Assembly (NCBI GenBank): GCA_041584015.1
Contig: JBFHES010000156.1
Coordinates: 1 to 11,220 of the forward strand
Direction of reading: 5' to 3'
DNA from: JBFHES01 sp041584015
Lineage (GTDB): Bacteria; Bacteroidota; Bacteroidia; Bacteroidales; M50B96
DNA: 11,220 bases
Part shown: positions 6,982 through 11,220 of the stretch, one piece after another
Position numbering within the stretch: position 1 is the first letter of the stretch
Layout: every line of letters begins with the position of its first letter
Position numbers and translations under genes: made by a program
Notes under the pieces: model-generated
Told to the model about the DNA's origin: nothing
Database searches by the model: none
Seen by the model: the letters and a program-made list of their open reading frames with translations, nothing else

Positions 6982-8164
6982 AGACAAAGTGCTTCTTCAT
7001 TGTGTCTGCTAATAGAAATTCGTATGGTGTGTTTATGCATTGATCGCTGTAGATGGCCTGTGCTTTTTGCCGAAGATTATACATAGATGTCATTACTTCG
7101 CCATAGGCACCTGCGCTATTGATTTTTATCAGATCACCTCGTTTGATTAATGGTAATAAAATGTGCTTTCCAAAAGTATCGGACGATTCGCATATTGGAC
7201 CAACAATATCGTATAGTTTTTCTTTGGGCCCACTGTTGAAGGTCTCTATATAATGCTGTGCATCGTATAAGGCAGGGCGGAGTAGTTCTGTCATTCCTGC
7301 ATCAATAATAGCAAAGCTACGTTCGCCATTGTTTTTTGTGTACAGAACTTTTGAGATGAGTTGACCGCACTGACCAACCAAAGAACGACCAGGTTCAATA
7401 TGGATATTTATGTGTTGGTGTACCGAAAGATTTGCGCGTAATGTTTCAAAGTAATCTCTGAAGTTAGGAATTGGCTCTGCATATGGGTGTTCATAGTCGA
7501 TACCTAAACCACCTCCAATGTTCAGGTAGCTGAGCTGGTAACCAAGGGATTCAAATAGTTCAAGATAATCGTTTGCCGCAAGGCTTAGGTTTTTAAAAAC
7601 CTGCATGTCGCGAATTTGGGAACCAACATGAAAATGCAATCCAATAAATGATACATTCTCACATGTTTCTAGCATCTGAAGCAATTCTGGAAAATCTGAT
7701 GATGGAATCCCAAATTTATTTTCAGCTAAACCTGTGGAAATATGCCGATGTGTTTGTGCATCGATATTTGGGTTTAAGCGAATGGCAATGTTGGTTGTTT
7801 TATTAGCAGACTTTGAAATTTCATTGATGATGGTAAGCTCTTCTAGCGATTCGCAGTGTATGCAAGCTATGTTGCTATTTATGGCCAATGTTAATTCTTT
7901 GTCAGTTTTTCCAACACCGGCAAATACAATGTTGTCAGGATTGAAGCCGCAATCCAGCGCCAGTTGTATTTCGTTTCCACTTACACAGTCTGCTCCAATA
8001 CCAGAGTCAGCAATCAATCTAAGAATCTTACTATTTGAATTGGCTTTAAGTGCATAATGAATTTGAAAGTTGCCAGCATGAAGTTGTAATTCGTTAATGG
8101 TATCTTGCAATAACTCCATATCGTAGAAGTAAAATGGAGTATCAATATGTTTGAAGTTCATCAT
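6980..8164 (-). CDS. lysA: Diaminopimelate decarboxylase
   Basis: LysA decarboxylates meso-diaminopimelate to L-lysine, the last step of the pathway, using pyridoxal phosphate (PLP) in the cytoplasm. At 394 residues it is a normal length for this fold-type III enzyme. Visible motifs are HYALKANSN (37-44, Lys40 being the PLP Schiff-base lysine), NKFG (149-152), GLHFHVGSQI (175-184), NIGGGLGIDY (215-224, the phosphate-binding loop), EPGRS (257-261), R296PALYDA, GPICESSD (322-329, with the catalytic-type Cys325) and GAYGEVM (352-358). All conserved active-site elements are present. Two adjacent ATGs (8164 and 8161) can start it. It follows lysC by 20 bases with no promoter or terminator between, so the two form an operon read from the lysC leader. 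Confidence 0.95.
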   Translation of the reverse strand: MMNFKHIDTPFYFYDMELLQDTINELQLHAGNFQIHYALKANSNSKILRLIADSGIGADCVSGNEIQLALDCGFNPDNIVFAGVGKTDKELTLAINSNIACIHCESLEELTIINEISKSANKTTNIAIRLNPNIDAQTHRHISTGLAENKFGIPSSDFPELLQMLETCENVSFIGLHFHVGSQIRDMQVFKNLSLAANDYLELFESLGYQLSYLNIGGGLGIDYEHPYAEPIPNFRDYFETLRANLSVHQHINIHIEPGRSLVGQCGQLISKVLYTKNNGERSFAIIDAGMTELLRPALYDAQHYIETFNSGPKEKLYDIVGPICESSDTFGKHILLPLIKRGDLIKINSAGAYGEVMTSMYNLRQKAQAIYSDQCINTPYEFLLADTMKKHFV

Positions 8165-8184
8165 CTCTTTTGTCTTTATAAACT

Positions 8185-9543
8185 TTAATTTAAAACAGCA
8201 TCAAATTCATGTGTTGGTTTTTTAGACATAAATAAACCAAGTTGGAGATTATTTAGCGCCCGAATTTTATCTTCCTCACTGACTAAAATTGAAATGCTGT
8301 TGTTACTGCCGCCATATGAAATCATGCTTACCGGAACATTAGCCAAGCTGTCTAACACGGATAAGGCACGTCCGTAATGGTTTTTAAGGAAGTCGCCAAC
8401 AATGCAAATGATTACCTGTTTGTCAAATACTTCAATAGTTCCAAGTTCTTGCAGCTTTTTCGTAATCGTCTCCAGTTGGTCCGTATTGTCTATTGTTAAT
8501 GAAACAGAAACCTCTGAGGTCGTAATCATATCAATTGGTGTTTTGCATTGCTCAAAAATTTCAAATACTTTTCTTAAGAAACCGTGCGCCATTAGCATTC
8601 TTCCAGACCGAATTTTAATATGCGTTATATTGCTTTTTGCAGCTACAGCTTTAATGTTACTCGCGGGGCTTGAATTTCCAATTAATGTTCCGGTGGCATT
8701 AGGGCTCATGGTGTTTTTAATCCGAACAGGAATATGGGCCATTTGTGCCGGAAGTATTGTTTGCGGGTGCAATATCTTAGCACCAAAATAGGCAAGTTCG
8801 GCAGCTTCGCTATAGCTAAGGTTTCGCACTGCCTGAGTATTGGCAACATACCTTGGGTCGTTGTTATGCATACCATCAATATCTGTCCAAATTTGAATTT
8901 CATCAGCGGCAAGTGCAGCTCCAATTAAAGAAGCCGAATAATCACTGCCGCCCCGCTTAAGGTTGCTTAATTTACCTTGGTGATCAGAACAAATAAATCC
9001 TTGCATGATAAAAATGCATGGATCCGTTGCCGCTTTAATCACTGGCACCAGAGTTGATTTCAGGAAGTCAACATCAGCTTCGCCATTTTCAGATAGCCGA
9101 ATGTACTCATCGCTATAAAGTAATTTCGCAGGTATTTCTTTACCTATGAGTAAGTGATAAAAAATAAAAGTTGTGAGTGTTTCTCCTAGCGATAGTATTT
9201 TATTTGCCAGATTAGTCGACTGATCATTATTGTAACAGGCATTTAACAGGAGGTCTTTTGCTTTTCTAATTTCCAATTGAACAAGCACTCTTACAGCTGG
9301 TTTGTTCCTGAACAACTGGATGGCAATTCTGTCGAATTTATTGATAATTAAGTAAGCAATCTCTATAGCATCGCCACAGGCACCATGTGCAAGCTTATTA
9401 TTAAAGTTACATAGATAATCGGTAATACCTGAAACAGCTGAAAGTACAATTACCTGTTTTTCTTTAACTTTAATTATTTGAATCAGATTCTCAATATGTG
9501 TTGCATCTTGAACCGAGGTTCCACCAAATTTCAATATTCTCAT
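8185..9543 (-). CDS. lysC: Aspartate kinase, lysine-sensitive type
   Basis: This enzyme phosphorylates L-aspartate, the first step toward lysine, threonine, methionine and diaminopimelate. The 452-residue protein is a monofunctional aspartokinase. The kinase domain (about 1-290) shows KFGGTSV (5-11), SLGE (118-121), RGGSDYSA (198-205), WTDIDGM (219-225), DPR (229-231) and the C-terminal HPQTI (259-263). The regulatory ACT domains (about 305-450) contain 'MLMAHGFLRKVFEIF' and 'PIDMITTSEVSVSLT' (336-350). These closely follow the lysine-binding ACT region of E. coli LysC (aspartokinase III), 'SVDLITTSEVSVALT', so feedback inhibition by lysine is expected. No homoserine dehydrogenase domain is fused. 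Expression appears controlled by the attenuator immediately upstream. lysA follows after 20 bases. Confidence 0.95.
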   Translation of the reverse strand: MRILKFGGTSVQDATHIENLIQIIKVKEKQVIVLSAVSGITDYLCNFNNKLAHGACGDAIEIAYLIINKFDRIAIQLFRNKPAVRVLVQLEIRKAKDLLLNACYNNDQSTNLANKILSLGETLTTFIFYHLLIGKEIPAKLLYSDEYIRLSENGEADVDFLKSTLVPVIKAATDPCIFIMQGFICSDHQGKLSNLKRGGSDYSASLIGAALAADEIQIWTDIDGMHNNDPRYVANTQAVRNLSYSEAAELAYFGAKILHPQTILPAQMAHIPVRIKNTMSPNATGTLIGNSSPASNIKAVAAKSNITHIKIRSGRMLMAHGFLRKVFEIFEQCKTPIDMITTSEVSVSLTIDNTDQLETITKKLQELGTIEVFDKQVIICIVGDFLKNHYGRALSVLDSLANVPVSMISYGGSNNSISILVSEEDKIRALNNLQLGLFMSKKPTHEFDAVLN

Positions 9544-9556
9544 CTCTTTATTGCAT

Positions 9557-9586
9557 AAAAAAAGCCCGGTTAACTTTAACCGGGCT
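9557..9586 (-). terminator. Intrinsic terminator (attenuator) in the lysC leader
   Basis: On the minus strand AGCCCGGTTA (9586-9577), loop AAGT and TAACCGGGCT (9572-9563) make a perfect 10-bp stem. Including the last stem base, seven Ts follow (9563-9557). It ends only 13 bases before the lysC ATG and lies downstream of the lysC promoter and a lysine-rich leader frame, so it acts inside the transcript of the gene it precedes: an attenuator rather than an end-of-gene terminator. Confidence 0.9.
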
Positions 9587-9626
9587 CTATGATATTTTAA
9601 TAAACATTAATTACATAAATCTCCGG
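9580..9626 (-). promoter_or_regulatory. Candidate antiterminator pairing of the lysC attenuator
   Basis: On the minus strand CCGG (9626-9623) and TATG (9617-9614) can pair with CATA (9591-9588) and CCGG (9583-9580). A further TAAT/ATTA pair lies inside. The second CCGG belongs to the 5' arm of the terminator stem, so the two structures exclude each other. The first CCGG begins three bases after the leader-peptide stop codon, so a ribosome at that stop would hide it, while one held at the lysine codons would not. The pairing is short and split, and is inferred by eye. Confidence 0.45.
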
Positions 9627-9628
9627 AA

Positions 9629-9679
9629 TCAGCTAATAGCTTGTTTTTTTAGTGATTTATATTTTTTACAAATTAACAT
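9629..9679 (-). CDS. Lysine-rich leader peptide of the lysC-lysA operon
   Basis: A 16-codon frame, ATG to TGA, encodes MLICKKYKSLKKQAIS with five AAA lysine codons, four of them in two KK pairs. It starts about 20 bases after the predicted transcription start, with AAGAAG a few bases upstream of the ATG. It is the only lysine-rich short frame between the promoter and the terminator. The order promoter, leader frame, alternative pairing, terminator and biosynthetic gene is that of ribosome-mediated attenuation as known from trp, his and thr operons. When charged lysyl-tRNA is scarce the ribosome would pause at the KK codons and let the transcript continue into lysC. This is inference from layout; the frame is too short for coding statistics to help. 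Confidence 0.72.
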   Translation of the reverse strand: MLICKKYKSLKKQAIS

Positions 9680-9705
9680 CGTATTGCTTCTTTTTGTTAA
9701 GAATG

Positions 9706-9735
9706 CAAATGTAATGTTATAAATTAATAAAACAA
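9706..9735 (-). promoter_or_regulatory. Bacteroidota-type promoter of lysC-lysA
   Basis: On the minus strand TTG (9733-9735) is followed by exactly 19 bases and then TACATTTG (9706-9713). Both halves and the spacing fit the -33/-7 consensus. Transcription would begin near 9700, giving a leader of about 155 bases that holds the leader peptide and the attenuator. Bases 9736-9799, between this promoter and the upstream gene's terminator, show nothing further. Confidence 0.8.
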
Positions 9736-9799
9736 GTTATGAATAATTTAAGAGAGAATGAATTAATGTTTTGCATATTTAATCCCAGTATATTAAACG

Positions 9800-9826
9800 A
9801 AAAAATCCCGACCAGGGCCGGGATTT
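9800..9826 (-). terminator. Intrinsic terminator of the DUF2271/T9SS gene
   Basis: On the minus strand AAATCCCG (9826-9819) and CGGGATTT (9810-9803) form a perfect 8-bp stem with an 8-base loop, ending in a run of six Ts (9805-9800). It lies 23 bases after the stop codon of the minus-strand gene at 9850 and insulates that gene from the lysC promoter. Confidence 0.88.
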
Positions 9827-9849
9827 AGCAAGTATATGAAACTAGTAGT

Positions 9850-10857
9850 TTAGTTCTTTACAATTTTTCGGGTCATGTTACCGTCATCAGATAGAATGTT
9901 CAGGTAATACACGCCAGTAGTCTCATCGCTTAAATCGATTACCTGCTGGTTTTTACCGCTTAGGTTACCAGAAGCAATTACAGTTCCGTTGATAGCATAT
10001 AGCGTGTAAGTTGCATTTGTAAAAGATCTTGCATTTTCAATGTTGATCACATCTTTTGTTGGGTTCGGATAAACCAAACTTCTGCTAAGGCTTGTTTCCG
10101 CAACTGAGGTACTTGTAATGTTAATGGTTTCTTCATAGCTAACATCATTTCCACCGCTTGTTACCTGAAGGCTTACAAGGTAATCACCTGTTGCTGCGTA
10201 GGTATGTATCGGATTTGCGTCAGTGCTTGTTGATCCATCGCCAAAATTCCATAAGTAAGAATCGGCACCAATTGATGTACTGGTAAAGCTTACTTCTAGT
10301 TCATTCATTACATAGGTATAATCAGCAACAAGTGGTTCAAATGTAAGCGCCATATCTTTAAAATTGCTCTCATCTGCCGGAGTGAAATTTTGCGCAGTAG
10401 CACCTTTGGTAAAGTTGATGCTAAAAAGTGGGCCTTGTGCATGCTTCTCGGTAAATTCAACATATACTGTATAGTCGCCGTCCGGAACCAGATTACCACT
10501 AAGGTCTTTACAATCCCAGGTAATGGTATGTGTTTGGTGGCTGTTCAGTGTTGAGCCTGAAATGGCATCAACAATATTATAATCACTTGCAGCGCGCCAG
10601 GTGTATAAATATTGTTTTCTGGAGTTGGCCATTGCTTTTCTGGTTTTTACAAACCCGTTGGCATCTTCTATCCAAATAGCTAAAACGTGTCTTGGCGAAT
10701 AGTTACCGTTATCCGTTACGGTTCTTACGGTAAATGTCATTTCGCCACCTGTGGTGGATTGTGTGCTTTTCTCTTTAGGGCTAAAACTTGCTAAAAGAGT
10801 GATCAAAAAGATCGGAATAATTGTTAGGGTTAATGATCTACGTAAACTTGATTTCAT
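9850..10857 (-). CDS. Exported DUF2271-PKD protein with T9SS sorting domain
   Basis: The protein has 335 residues from the ATG at 10857. The frame continues 32 codons upstream, but those codons run across the promoter region and would put a Cys- and His-containing stretch before the signal peptide (residues 1-25, MKSSLRRSLTLTIIPIFLIT...). Residues about 39-151 match the DUF2271 pattern: 'MTFTVRTVTDNGNYSPRHVLA', 'YLYTWRAAS', 'SHQTHTITWDCKDLSGNLVPDG', 'YVEFTEKHAQGP'. Its biochemical role is not established. Residues about 180-248 are a PKD domain (YLWNFGDGST, NPIHTYAATGDYLVSLQV). Residues about 257-335 are a type A T9SS sorting domain (VYPNPTKDVINI, TTGVYYLNIL, final RKIVKN). The protein should be carried across the outer membrane by T9SS. 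It diverges from the FAD oxidase gene at 10946, which may or may not be functionally linked. Confidence 0.9.
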   Translation of the reverse strand: MKSSLRRSLTLTIIPIFLITLLASFSPKEKSTQSTTGGEMTFTVRTVTDNGNYSPRHVLAIWIEDANGFVKTRKAMANSRKQYLYTWRAASDYNIVDAISGSTLNSHQTHTITWDCKDLSGNLVPDGDYTVYVEFTEKHAQGPLFSINFTKGATAQNFTPADESNFKDMALTFEPLVADYTYVMNELEVSFTSTSIGADSYLWNFGDGSTSTDANPIHTYAATGDYLVSLQVTSGGNDVSYEETINITSTSVAETSLSRSLVYPNPTKDVINIENARSFTNATYTLYAINGTVIASGNLSGKNQQVIDLSDETTGVYYLNILSDDGNMTRKIVKN

Positions 10858-10879
10858 GATTAATGATTTTGTTAATCGA

Positions 10880-10913
10880 CAATGATAGCAAATCTTTCGG
10901 ATATTTAAAGCAA
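10880..10913 (-). promoter_or_regulatory. Possible promoter of the DUF2271/T9SS gene
   Basis: On the minus strand TTG (10911-10913) is followed by 23 bases and TATCATTG (10880-10887), one base off the TAnnTTTG consensus. The start would fall near 10875, about 18 bases before the ATG. It overlaps the opposite promoter's spacer region. Confidence 0.35.
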
Positions 10914-10926
10914 GATGGTAGATTTG
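10895..10926 (+). promoter_or_regulatory. Probable promoter of the FAD-linked oxidase gene
   Basis: On the plus strand TAGATTTG (10919-10926) is an exact -7 consensus match. TTTC (10895-10898) stands 20 bases upstream in place of TTTG. The ATG at 10946 follows after 19 bases, the same short leader length as at the other promoters here. Confidence 0.55.
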
Positions 10927-10945
10927 CATATTCAAAGAAAATAGC

Positions 10946-11220
10946 ATGTCCAAAATAGAAATTGAAGAGTTGTCGCAACTCGGAATTAAAGGCGATGTTT
11001 ATACCGATAAGTCGAGTCGCTTGATATATGCGACAGATGCATCAGCTTACCGTGAACTGCCGTTGGCTGTTGTGCGTCCTAAGGATGTTGATGATCTGAA
11101 AAAGCTCATTGCGTTTGCCAACAAAAACAAGTTGGGCTTAATACCCAGAACGGCGGGAACATCGCTCGCCGGACAGGTTGTTGGAGATGGAATTGTTGTG
11201 GATGTTTCGAAATATTGGAC
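10946..11220 (+). CDS. FAD-linked oxidase (D-lactate/D-2-hydroxyglutarate dehydrogenase-like), 3' end outside the window
   Basis: The first 91 codons are visible, starting MSKIEIEELSQLGIKGDVYTD. The segment YATDASAYRELPLAVVRPKD (30-49) is typical of the N-terminus of GlcD-type FAD enzymes. 'LIPRTAGTSLAGQVVGDGIV' (about 66-85), followed by VDVSKYW, is the PP-loop of the FAD_binding_4 (VAO-type) domain, which holds the FAD pyrophosphate. In this phylum such N-termini usually belong to long proteins that fuse the FAD domain to a C-terminal Fe-S module and oxidise D-2-hydroxy acids. The C-terminal part is not in the window, so substrate and fusion are unproven. It has no signal peptide, is likely cytoplasmic or membrane-associated, and is divergent from the T9SS gene. 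Confidence 0.88.
   Translation, partial: MSKIEIEELSQLGIKGDVYTDKSSRLIYATDASAYRELPLAVVRPKDVDDLKKLIAFANKNKLGLIPRTAGTSLAGQVVGDGIVVDVSKYW

Noticed and set aside
8402..8791. Plus-strand open frame inside lysC
   Set aside because: It lies fully within a well-supported aspartokinase gene on the other strand and its product shows no recognisable feature.
9632..9649. Plus-strand terminator-like sequence (AGCTAATAGCT followed by Ts)
   Set aside because: The T run is simply the complement of the lysine AAA codons of the leader frame, the stem is only four base pairs, and no plus-strand gene ends nearby.
9544..9720. Lysine riboswitch upstream of lysC
   Set aside because: The transcript leader is about 155 bases and is taken up by a leader frame and a terminator. 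I see none of the multi-helix architecture of the lysine aptamer, which alone is roughly this long.
9717..9776. Second short minus-strand frame (MQNINSFSLKLFITCFINL) as the leader peptide
   Set aside because: It starts upstream of and spans the predicted promoter, so it would not be in the lysC transcript, and it has only one lysine.
10858..10953. Extended N-terminus of the DUF2271/T9SS protein
   Set aside because: The extension crosses the divergent promoter region, overlaps the start of the FAD oxidase gene and precedes a clean signal peptide at the ATG at 10857.

Overview
The window reads as chromosomal DNA of a member of the Bacteroidota. Two proteins end in type IX secretion (T9SS) sorting domains. 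The best promoters match the Bacteroidota consensus (TTG or TTTG, about 19 bases, TAnnTTTG), and Shine-Dalgarno sequences are mostly absent. The order within the phylum cannot be settled from this window. No mobile element, CRISPR array, tRNA or rRNA is visible.

Layout. On the plus strand lie the 3' part of an unrecognised cytoplasmic protein (2-793) and an exported protein with a small SH3/LSM-like N-terminal module and a probable outer-membrane barrel (911-1777). Convergent to these, on the minus strand, is a two-gene unit: a secreted cyclophilin-type peptidyl-prolyl isomerase with Ig-like repeats and a T9SS tail (3484-5148), followed without a gap by a beta-helix lipoprotein (1826-3478). 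Next come a small exported protein of unknown role (5269-5880) and an AHSA1/SRPBCC-type protein (6030-6470), both minus. A 92-residue protein resembling a free-standing EF-Tu domain 2 lies on the plus strand (6676-6954). The minus-strand lysine operon lysC-lysA occupies 6980-9543, with its control region at 9544-9735. Further right are a minus-strand T9SS-exported DUF2271-PKD protein (9850-10857) and, divergently, the start of a D-lactate/2-hydroxyglutarate dehydrogenase-like FAD oxidase (10946 to the edge).

The most interesting element is the lysC leader. A near-perfect promoter (TTG-N19-TACATTTG) is followed by a 16-codon reading frame, MLICKKYKSLKKQAIS, with five lysines. After it comes a candidate antiterminator pairing, then a strong intrinsic terminator ending 13 bases before the lysC start. 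The layout is that of classical ribosome-mediated attenuation, here apparently sensing lysine. The aspartokinase it controls has the ACT-domain signature of lysine-inhibited enzymes. LysC makes the first committed intermediate of the aspartate pathway and LysA performs the last step to lysine, so the operon brackets the pathway and appears controlled at both transcript and enzyme level.

Several long minus-strand reading frames begin at TTG or GTG codons upstream of the better ATG. I moved those starts to the ATG that opens a signal peptide.
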